From assembly GCA_025331565.1 (NCBI GenBank), contig JAFREQ010000046.1:2730501-2794500 (forward strand): a DNA stretch of 64,000 bases, read 5' to 3'. The position numbers and the translations under genes are program-made. The notes beneath the pieces were generated by a model. The model worked only from the letters and a program-made list of their open reading frames with translations, ran no database searches and was not told where the DNA came from. This document shows positions 1 to 10,889 of the stretch, in pieces. How positions within the stretch are numbered: position 1 is the first letter of the stretch; each line of letters starts with the position of its first letter. The stretch comes from Holacanthus passer (Eukaryota; Chordata; Actinopteri; Pomacanthidae).

Positions 1-1694
1 TTCTTGATTATCAGAGAAATAAACTGCAGTGTGGGCTGAATTGATCTATGAACGACTAAACACTGCTGGAAACAAAAGCCTGAGAGCAGAAGCAGAGAAG
101 GAAGATGAGTAAAACATTTGCCTGGAAGCATAAAGCTCTCCACATCAACATGATATCCAGGGACGCCTTGTACATTACACCGCAAATGCATCCACACAAG
201 AGGACAGATTAATACAAGACTCTCTGGTCTTTCCATCACCTATATTCATGCAATTCACCGTGTCCAATCAGCAGGCAGAACACAGCACTTCTGAGTGGAG
301 TGGGACCGAGGGTTGGCTGATCACTCCCCACCAACCCTCCCTTCATTTACTAAAAAGAGGAGCCCATTCAAGAAATGTCCTCAATCAGCGCAGTTAGATG
401 GAAATGGGCTGGATGCTCGGTCAAACCAGGCTGAATAAAAACAACCTCTAATGAAAAGAAACACAAGAGCCTGCATGGGCCGAACCTGCCATTCGCAGGC
501 CTCTTTAAAGAGGCTTTTACCTTTTCAGAGGCAGGAAATCACATTACCTTTGAGCAACACAGAAAAGAAAGGAGGTGGATGGCGGTCTATTTTTTTCCCC
601 TCCTAAAATGTATCATTAATGTTAAACTAATGTTACTTGGATGAACATTGTTCACAGTTGGTGGCTTTCAGTTTTTCAGTTGATGGTGGCGACTGTCAGC
701 TCCCATTAGAAAGAAAAGGTGGGTCGGCGCACACAATGTCACACAGCGCACTAAACATGAGAATATTCAACATACATAGACACACCTCTGCAGTATCTAT
801 ATCAACTCAAAGTAATAAAAAACATCACAAAAGTATGATAAGTTTCTTCAATATTCAATAAAAGTCAAAGACGTCCATCTGTCTTGAGCGACAGCGCTAA
901 TTAGTACAAAACATGTGGAAGGATTCAGCCTTTTCACACCCTCGAAAACACTTAGCACCTGAACGTATTCATACACCGACACAGACGTGTGTCGTGCTGG
1001 AGACTGAAAAATTGCTTTTTACCACCTCAAAGCGATAAAAAAATTAACATCTAACTTTCAAAGAAGAGAGACACAGAGGAGGGAAAAAATAGAAAGAAAT
1101 ATCAAGTATCTTTATGTGAAAAAACAACAACCAGTGGATAAGAACAGGTGCAGTAAATAACAGACTTAAATGATTAAGCAAACTAATTAGGTTACTAATT
1201 GAATATGACTGACTCACAGTGTTGAGTGGTTTTACCGACGCTGGATGAACCGGCAGTGTGTTTCTGACTTGGGCGAGAAATGTTCGAGACTTGCTCCGAC
1301 TTGTCATGTGCTTCGTGAGGATGAAGAATCGGTTTGACATACAAGAGGAGCCGTGGAGATGAGCTTCAGTGTGTTCACTTCAGAGGGCGAGAACACTGAC
1401 TATCACTGTGCTGCAGCAGCGACACATGGACGGGTTTGACAGGTAAATTATTTGTAGGAGTTTCTATAAATAAGTCATTATCATATAACATGAAGCTTCT
1501 TCTCCAACACTGACACTACGAAAAACTGCACAAGTTTCAATGCTGTTTACTTACTTCCTGATGCATTCATGAAATCAGGAAACAGGTTAATCCAGATGTT
1601 TTTAAACTTTTTTTAAGTAAAGTTCTTCTATGTATGCATTTGGTATTTTCTACCTTTTAATGATTATGCTGTGCATTCTTATGTTTTTGAGAAA

Positions 1695-1735
1695 GACATA
1701 AGAACTTTATTAATCCCGAAGGAAATTCTTGAATT
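1695..1735 (+). repeat. Fragment of a teleost repeat tail
   Basis: GAACTTTATTAATCCCGAAG followed by GAAATTC matches a tail motif very common in fish genomes. Only the fragment is clear. The parent element cannot be named from this. Confidence 0.45.
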
Positions 1736-3414
1736 CTTTGGCACCTTAGACGATGACAAATTTGGATTCTCAACTATTTTAGTAATATTTTCATTTCAAT
1801 GGCTAAATTTCATATTCATAAATACACATTTAGAGGGTGAGACAGTACACTGATTCTGCTGAAACTGCAAACCAATACAACCAAAGGATATTAAACTATT
1901 AATTGCAACTCAGAATTGTTGTTTTTCCAAATTTGCAATTTGTATAACGTGCTCCATTTGTGTTTACTTTGTGAGACAAGCAAATCATGTCTGCTCCTTT
2001 GTTCCTTCCTCACCTCGGGGCTAACAGGCTGAGCGCGAGTATCATATTGGCACCAGTATAAAACATTTCAAAACAACAGCCTGCCCAAGTCACATTGGAC
2101 ACTGACTAAACTGTCCGATCACACCACTATCTTTCAGTCCCCTTGACAGAGTAGCAGCGTCTCTCGCGCCTGTAAAGGAGGTCAAACAAACATTTGTCGC
2201 TGTGCTGTAACGCCGCTGCGCCCTCACAAGCGCCCGTCACGCCACCGCCAGCCTGCAAATTTATTGGGCCACTTTTGGATGTGTCAGAGCAGTCTGTGTC
2301 GATAAAGCTGGCCATAATGTTTGCCACCCCATCACAACAGAGATTTACCTCCCTGACAGACACATCCTGCTTCAAGGTCCTGTCTGTCGCCTCGCCCCGA
2401 GCGGGCGGCGGCGACGGGAGGGACGAACGGAGACAGGACAGGGCTTCAAACTGCTTATTATCACCAATTTGACACAGTGGACAGTTAAAGCCTGACACGA
2501 GTGCCCACACAAGCCCCCTCGCTCTTCCATCCATTGTTGTCCTGTTACGCAGTACAAGCCCATAACACCTCAAGTGTAAATAAGAGAAGAAGAGGGATGT
2601 AACCTTGACTTCTCTGTCAGTCTCCCTTTCTGTTTTTTCACTTTGGCGTTGGCTCCCGTTCTCCAGCCTGGACAAGAAGGAGGGAGGTGACAATGAGGGA
2701 GGAAGTTGATTGAGAGGCTCTATTATGCATCAACTTAAAGGAAGCTCCTGTGATGGATGACACAGACACCAGTCACCTTCAGAGCCCGGACGCCACGCTC
2801 CCAGCATCCTCTCTGGCAAATGACCTGAAAATCCCGCTGACATATTCAAAAGGCCTAACCGGAGCTGGGTAGCCTTGTGCTGTGTGCATAAGAAGGCCAA
2901 TTTAAAAGAAAGTGGTATGAGGGGGGGTGCAGAGATGTATGGGCATATATTGAAAATCCATTTCTGTTTTTCAGACACCGGCTGCCTCCAACAGCAGGGA
3001 CAGGATTTCATTATGCTCTACAAGAGTTGTGAGGATTAAGGTAAGGGACATGTGTTTGACTTTAGGGCCTAATTGTTCTCCTCAGTCAGGAGATGACAAT
3101 TAATTGAGGGGCGTCACAAAGACCTTGACTGCAAATTGAATTAAATAAATGTTACTACAGCCATCTAAAACTACTTTAATGTAACAAGAAGTCTCTCCAG
3201 CGTATATAGACAGAGGTTAGTTCATTTATGCCAATTTGTCAGTAAATTGGGTATTCTGAAATGATTAATTTTGAAATTTTCCATTAAAGAACATTAGCAA
3301 TAATAGAGGACTGTTATTCAGAAAGTATTGTCCTTCATCTAGCTTTGCAAGTATTGCTAACAAACTGCCAACAGTTTCTTTGTATTAGCATGATACAGTG
3401 TTTGATAGAGCTAA

Positions 3415-3486
3415 GACTGCAACTGATGATTATTTTCATCAGTGATCAATCTGCTGATTATTTTCTCATTTAATCAATTAATCCTG
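3415..3486 (+). repeat. Dispersed repeat, ATCGATTA-type family
   Basis: ACTGCAACTGATGATTATTT followed by CTGCTGATTATTTTCTC is the start of a family seen repeatedly in this window (13112, 21850, 23470, 40435, 51195). Confidence 0.5.
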
Positions 3487-3799
3487 TAACATGTAACATG
3501 TAAATTAAATTCTCAATACATTCCTAACATGTATCTTTTAAAGGCATATAAACTAAGATTACCAAATAAATAAAAAGTATTAGCATATTAATCACAAGAG
3601 ATTCTTTATCTGTTATTCTCAGAGTCAGATCAATACCTACGTCAGTATTTAACTTCACTTGTAAGTGACAAAAGTAAATTATGTATAAAACATATAACAC
3701 TGGCTACAGAAGATGGAAGAAACCAGTGTTTACTCCAGTATTTGCATTTGTATAGAAAACACATTGAAATAATTTCACTGATAAGATGTTGTTTTCATG

Positions 3800-3886
3800 T
3801 ACAATTTTAAGAAAAATATACTTAAGGACTCAATGCAAAATTGATAATTACTTGATTAAAGGATCTGAATATTTCCTCCATCACTG
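3800..3886 (-). repeat. Fragment of the CAGTG/CACTG repeat family
   Basis: GGATCTGAATATTTCCTCCA followed by TCACTG matches the right end of the 13626 copy. The left limit is not clear. Confidence 0.45.
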
Positions 3887-4982
3887 GAACAAACAAGCTG
3901 CATAATACAACAGCAATTTGTTTGTGATATGGCATCATATTTATGTTTATAAATTTAAAAAAAAAGGGTTAAGACCCTAATTATCTTGCTTACAGTAATT
4001 AAACAGCTAAGTGGTTTGTTGAGACAAGTCTCAGTTGTTGTAGCAGACAATAAAAACACACATATGATAATCAAGAGACCACTGTTATGATCTCTGTCAT
4101 CTCGGAAAAGGACAAACAAGAGCAACGAAATAAAGCAGCTTTGAGTCAAAAACAAAATGCCTTCACACAAATATACAGGAACAGGAACAAAAACCTGTCC
4201 TCACATAGTCACCGAAACAAACTAATAAGAAAAGAAATGCTGCAACAGCTGCATTAAAACACAAACACTTCCCAAACTCTCCACTCGCTGCGGAGGCCAC
4301 TGCTCCGACTGCCTATTTCTGTGTGGGCATTTATTCCTATTTAAGAGGCAATCTCCGCAGTTTGAGTGGCAGCGGGAGGTTTGGAGGGCAGGGGCTGCTA
4401 TATTCGTGGCGCTCGGGGTCCTTCTGCTGATTCATAATTAGACGTGAACCCAGAGCGCCCACTACGGGGAGGTCAGAGGGGTGAGGAGGGAGGCGAGGGA
4501 GGAGGAGGGGGCGAGCTGGCGCCCGCCTGATGGACACCAAATGAACAAATTATGATGGCCCCCTCTGGGCGTGATGGGGTCAAACGCCCTGCGCCCCGCC
4601 GCTGACAGTTCAATTTCCCCCCAACGCAGCCCCATTCGCTGACTGCTAATTATGAATGAAAAGTTATCAGCCTCAGCCACCCCGCCGCACACACGGACAG
4701 CGGTCGGAAGAGGTTTGGGGTGGGGTGGGAGGGTGGGGGGATTTAAGAGGCATTTGTGAGAGATCCTAATGTCAAAATGTTATTAGAGAGAGCGGTAGCA
4801 TGCAGAAACTGGGGAGAGGAGGAGGAGACAGAAGAGGAGGTGGGTCAAAGACAGTGACCAGGGTTAATCTAAATGCCTTTGATAACCATGCAGTAATTCT
4901 CTAAAAGGGCCCGAGCGCTCAGCTGAGACAGACTCGCTGCCTCTGTGGGCAGATTGCTGAGAAATAGAAATGACACTGAGGC

Positions 4983-4984
<2 letters not shown>

Positions 4985-5015
<31 letters not shown>

Positions 5016-5025
5016 TGTGTGTGTG
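4985..5025. repeat. GT dinucleotide microsatellite
   Basis: A (GT)n run with a single GA interruption near 5013. Confidence 0.95.
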
Positions 5026-7100
5026 AGCTGATATGTAAGTGTGTGCATGCACGGGGAGGGGCGTGTGTGAATAAAGGTGAGCTTATTTACCCTTGTCTAT
5101 GAATCCCGATGCCCATCATGTATTTATGCATAGAATTGACTCTAAAATCAGATGTTGATGTGTGAAAAGTTCCCTGTTCTAATCTGCATTTCTATTCTCT
5201 ATTACTCCATGGCCTTCACCTGAGGAGGAGAGAGTGACTAACAAGACTCGCGCTGCATAAACGCTGTCCTGAGAGCAGCTGTCAATCACACTGACTGACA
5301 GGCGGGCAGGACTGATGGGCAGACTCAGAATATAGAGTAACTCGCTACGAAGCTCAGTACAGCACCGGAGCTGGGACAGTGCAGAGGATGTTCACACAGC
5401 TGCTGAGAAGACATTCAGCTGCACATTCGTTTACATGCAGGCAAACAAACTGTTCACCATAAAAGATGAATAAAGACTCGACAGAAATCACTTTTACAGC
5501 ATCTTCACCATGATCGTTAACATGCTTTGCCTGAAACTTTAGTGCTTTTGTCACCTTTGGACAGAGTCCGGCTAAATATTTCCAGTCCTAAAATTAAGCT
5601 AAGCTATTTGGCTGTTGCATACTGATTGTTGAATACTGATCATCTCATCAAGTAAGAAAGCAAACAAGAATATTTTCCATAATGTCAAACTATTGCTCTG
5701 ATATTACAACTCTACTCCTGCTACTTCTGTGCACATATGGGATTTTGTTTGTGTCCCTCTTCTGTTGCCCTTCCTGAGGTTTCTCCCTTTTTTCCAATAT
5801 CAGAGAGGTGTCATATGTTTCTCAGACTAAAAAAACCCTCTGAGACAAATTTACAATTTGTACTATATAAATAAAATTCACATGACAATCTAAAAAAATC
5901 AACTGTGCAGCTCTCTTTTGAAGTAAGATACCTTTGAGACTAAAGAGGAACAGAATATTCTTAAGAGTCTGGTAATAATAAAAACACTAAGAGATACAAA
6001 AAACCTTCTAAAACATGTTTGTCAGATGGAAAACTGGTAAAATATACTGTTCTTTCTGAATATTATAGAAGTAGAACTGAATTTAGATTTCGTACTGAAA
6101 ATATTAACTGATTAACACATAAGTAGATAGAATGAAAATTAATGGACAACAGTTTAACAATTAATCATTTAATGAATTGGATGTAAATTAAATATCTTTT
6201 AGTTTTTAATGAAACCATGTGAGCTGGGCATACTTTACAGTTTTCTGACATTTTAATGATGAATGAAAATGATCCACAGATTAATTATTAAGTAAATGAA
6301 TCATTACTTGCAGCCCAAGTTATGATTATGAGTAATTTATTTATAGCAAAAAAATTAAATGAATCAAATCCAAGTAAATTGTATAATAAAAGCATGTCAA
6401 ACACTTGTGTGAATGTTGAACATGTTAAAAACAAAGATTCACACGTTCAATATTCTGATTTCAAACGCTGGAACAGCAGAGTTTCCACAGACCCGGCTCT
6501 GAGACACAAATAGACACAGCAACAGCAGAAAGAATGGTCTGGACATTTTCCTCCCGTGGGGGGAAGACAAGATAGAAAATACACAGACGTGCAGAGCCGT
6601 TCACATAGTGAGGAGAGAAAGGAGCCGTCACACTAGGAAAGGTCAACCATCAGATATACACAACACCGAGACACGAGGGACACAACATCTGACAGAGAGA
6701 GATGGAAGGTGACAGAGAGGAGGAGAGAGATAAGAGGGAGAGAGGGGGAGAGAAACGGAGTGGGTGGACTTCTAGATGAGACGCAGAAATAGAGTTCAAG
6801 GGTGTGGAAGAGCAAAAGACGTCGAGGGTGAGAAAGACAGACTATAAGAGATACAGGAAACAGGGAGAGCAGTTGTACTGTCCTGACTGGCTATAAATAT
6901 AAGGAGGCAGGAAAGGTCAATAGTTGGCGTCTGAGGCAGAAATGTTCCACGAGGGAGAGAGGCTCATTTCGCCATCTCATACGCTGCTCTGCTGTTCTGT
7001 CAGTGTCAGACAGAGAGGAACAATTGACTCTCAACACACGTTGATGGAGGAAATGTCATCCCTGTGTGTTTCTAATGCCGACACACACAAGTATACTCAC

Positions 7101-7204
7101 CTGCACGGTGGAGGAGACGTTGGAGAGAGAGAGGCCCTCGAGGTCGGACAGCAGGCTCGACGACAGGAGCGAAGACTTTGGGGCGTTTGTCGGTACAGGA
7201 GAAA
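7101..7204 (-). CDS. ap3b1: ap3b1 coding exon 22, last one found (residues 833-867)
   Basis: It reads FSPVPTNAPKSSLLSS then LLSDLEGLSLSN and ends TVQ at donor GTGAGT. Human has FNPVSTP then LMADLEGLHLS. The donor shows that more coding exons follow to the left. Confidence 0.95.
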
Positions 7205-10200
7205 CTGAACGTCGCAAAGAAAACAGAGACAGAGAACAGGGGCTTTAAAGACACCGTGGAGAACTGGCATGCACTGCTGGTGATGTCTTTTCTGATCCTG
7301 CCACTGGAGGGTGCCAAAGACTAGAATTTTCAAATTCTACACGCAGTGGCTTTAAAGCTGAATAACTGCTTTCTAGAAATTAGGTTCAACAATGGGCCAT
7401 TTTTTTTCTAGCACAGTGTTACAGGCATGGAAGACGCAGGCCTTTATGCTTTCAGTACTTTTAGTCTGTTTCCGTTTTATTTTAATTTTACTGAGGTCAG
7501 ACGCAGGTTTTCTCATTTTTCTGGTGCCAGGATCTTATGTTACTGTACAACTCATTGGCCTCTCTTCACATGGAAGCACTGATTATTATTAAACAATACA
7601 AAATAATGGATAATTTTAGGGAGTAGATTAAGAAAAATCCTCTAAAGGTTTTGATGCAGAATATAAAAAGGGAACATTTTATCTTTTTGCCTATCACTGC
7701 TTTATAAAGCCAATGTGGAAATCTCCTCTGAGGTCACTTTTGGGATCTCCATACAAAAATATCTGAGTCATTAAATGGTAGACGCTCGACTTTCCTCTCT
7801 GTGAAGGTGTTAACTTTCTCAGCCTGCCATTTGATGCTGGGCAGGTAGAAGACATTTGGTTTATCAGAGCTGTTTTGGAGTCCGCTGCTGTTGAAAGCAG
7901 GGCGTATGTGAGCAGAATTTGCAGACTGTCAAACCACAACAACGAGCGAAAACAGACTAAAAGAGAGCTGAGGGGAGCTGCAAAACTGGGGGAGCAATGT
8001 TGGAAATTGAGTGATTTACAAGAGGAGATAAACTCACAGTCATCTAGATCCAGCAAGGAGACTTCCTTCTTGGACTTCTCTTCCACCTGAAAAGCAAACA
8101 ATAATGATTAGGAACACAGAAAAAAAAACCAACTCAGAACTAAATTACACAAATTGTGCGTTGTGCTATTCAGTGAATAAAATGTTTCAATTCTTCTCAT
8201 CCCAAAAAAACAGATACTCTGCATTTATACATCTGGCATTGACCGATCATGCACAGTGTCACAACCGATCCACGCCACCTCGTGCCACTGAGGCCGGCTT
8301 GTCAGCTGTTGACTTGTGGGAATTACAACACGTGCCTCCAGCTCGCACCACAACAGGCCCAATAAAAACGCATTTAAACATACGAGCGCTTTTATCACCC
8401 TTTCTCCACACCCTCCTAACCAACCAAGGCTCCATTCACATCACATAAAGAACCATAAAATTCCACTCTGCATACTCCAGGTTGAGCAGACGGGAAGAAA
8501 AAAAACAACAGGACAGAGGAGGGAGTGAGGAATGAGAGTGAAAACAAACAATAAAGTTAGAGGCCGTATCTTATCAGATCTTCTCTGACTGACGCTTGGT
8601 GGTGGTAATAGAGACGGAAAGCTTGTTAGTAAATGCAGGTCTGGAAGAGCAAGAGAGAGGAGTGTAGAGAGAGAGGGAGAGAGACAGATGCATAATTCAT
8701 AGGCCATGACCAAATGACAAACTGTATGAAATGAGAATTTCATAGTGCAGAAAAGGAACGGGAGGGTGAAATAATGTGATGAGCAGAACAGGTAAGAAAA
8801 AGACAGTGAGGGCTGAAAAGAGGACGAATGAAAGAGTTGAAGAGAGAAAATAAAGCTGATAACAGAGGAACTAAATCGTATCCCACAATATAAATAGTGA
8901 TTTCGACGCTCTCACCACATGTGTACCTGGGGAACAACAGCTGCCCGGGAGAACATGGTGTTTCTCCATTAACCTGTTTACACTGATATCATATTTCTAC
9001 ACTGGTTTTACATGATATCGTGTAGAATATCTTTTGTAGAGTAACATTTGATTCTGATTGAAATTGAGCTGAAACTACACATTGCAGGATGACAAATGTA
9101 AAAGCGTAAGTATTGCAGTATTAAATGTTTGATAACAGCTCCACATCAACATCTGCTGTGTTTAGTGCCAGATAATGAACTAAAATACATGTAGTGCAGT
9201 AGTGTTACCACAGCTTCAGAGATCTACATAAACTTCCAGCTGTCTATTTTTAATGTCTAGCTTTTTATATATTAGTTGAAATTCACCCTGTCATTTCTAA
9301 TAGAGCAGTTGCTCTTCAAAGGTCTTCAAGTCCATAATGCATTCAAGTAGCATTGTCTTTTCAGTTTTAGCTTATTGTAGATTTTGCATCTCTACATATA
9401 TATTTTAAATATATATTTATCATACTTGTTTATTCTATTTGCATAATGTTGGACATCCGGATGATGCCGAAACATGGAATAAAATTAATCACGAGAAAAT
9501 AGCATCAGGAGTGAATGTCATTTTATGAAACCTATGAACGTGAAATAAAAATACCTGTGCTGAATATATAACTTCAATCTTAAAAAATGTTCTGCTACTC
9601 AGCTAAACCACTTGTTCATCCTAGATCCAAGTTAACTTCTAAAATAAATCATAATGTCACCTTAGGTTTGGACTTAGCGACACTCTTCTTCTTCTGTGCT
9701 GTGTGGGAGTCTGAATCAGAGTCGTCCTCGGAGTCTGTCTCCGAGCCGGAGGAGCTTTCAGCTGACGAGCTGCTGGCTTGGGCTACAGGTCCATTACCGT
9801 TTTCATCTGAGTCACTGAAACACACGAGAACAGCAGAGACTGACCTCAGACATGGTCTCAGAACAAGTAACAGAATAGTAGAACAATAGAACAGAACTGC
9901 CACTTGACTTTGTTCAGCTTTTAATTAAACCGTGCTTTTATCACAACATTTACATAAAACAACTAAAGCCTCCATGTTTTTAATGAACAGTCTTGAAAAC
10001 ACCAGGAACAGCAAACTTAATAGCATCGTTTTTTTCCCTTTCCATCCAAACTAAAAAGCTTAAGCTTGTCCCCGTCAGAACAACAACAATCAATCTGTTT
10101 TTGTTTGTGAAGTTAATTCACTCAAAAAGATTTTTTCCATCTTTCTCCTCTCTCTTTCACTTGCTCTGTCCCTCTTCAATTTGTCCCGATAATGAGTGTT

Positions 10201-10843
10201 TACTCCGCCTGCCTGGGATTTTCAGCCGTTAAATTAATGAGGGGAATTGTGACGGTAACTGGCTTTTTAACTTGGGCGATGATGAAAAGCCAGTATTAAT
10301 TTGGCCTACAGATTTCATTTGCTGCGAACAGGAAAAAGTGATATAAATCACTGTGGGCCTGATTAGGCCCTGCCTGAAATGACTGGGCCATAATGAGGGC
10401 ATTATGCTGTGTTTGTTGTGGAAGCACTGGGGTGAGCTGCTCTAATTACTGTGTGTATGTGTGTGTGCGCGTGTTTGTGTGTGTTTGAGCACTGGGGTGA
10501 GTTGCTCTAATTATACTCTCTAATGGAGAGAACAGGGTCAGCCGCCGGCCTGTCACACAGCGAAATCAGGTACATTCTGTGTGAGTTTGTGTGTCCGTGA
10601 GGAAATGAAGTAGAGTGCATAAGAAACTAAATTTGCCGGTGTGTAAGAGAGTGTACGTGAGCATATTCAGTAGTAATGACTCAAATCTGATTCATTGGTA
10701 ACACCAGGCTGCTAAATGACCAATCAAAAGTCATTATCCATTAGCCATGTAAATGTGGGTTACGCTACTGGAGGAAAATTCTCCTCGATTAGCTTGTTAA
10801 TGGAACTCACACTAACGGTATTCTAGCAGCTCTGCCAGCCTGA

Positions 10844-10889
<46 letters not shown>

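Larger units (their letters stand above)
1..7100. other. ap3b1 intron 22 (or further 3' gene body), no exon found
   Basis: I searched the minus strand for the beta3A appendage (the part around HYFFPRQP in human) and saw none. The stretch holds an RNA-like fish repeat tail at about 1699-1733 (ACTTTATTAATCCCG), ATCGATTA-type repeats near 3415-3486 and 6100-6320, a GT microsatellite at 4985-5025, a G-quadruplex motif at 4717-4740, and unusually complex CNE-like blocks at about 2200-2480, 2700-3160 and 4330-4700. Confidence 0.6.

Noticed and set aside
2127..2693. 188-codon open frame on the minus strand
   Set aside because: No family resemblance, no splice logic with ap3b1 phase, and overlapping open frames on the other strand. 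GC-rich sequence with few stops explains it better; kept only as possible non-coding element.
4985..5025. Tandem repeats as a CRISPR-like array
   Set aside because: Simple dinucleotide repeat in an animal genome; no spacer structure anywhere in the window.
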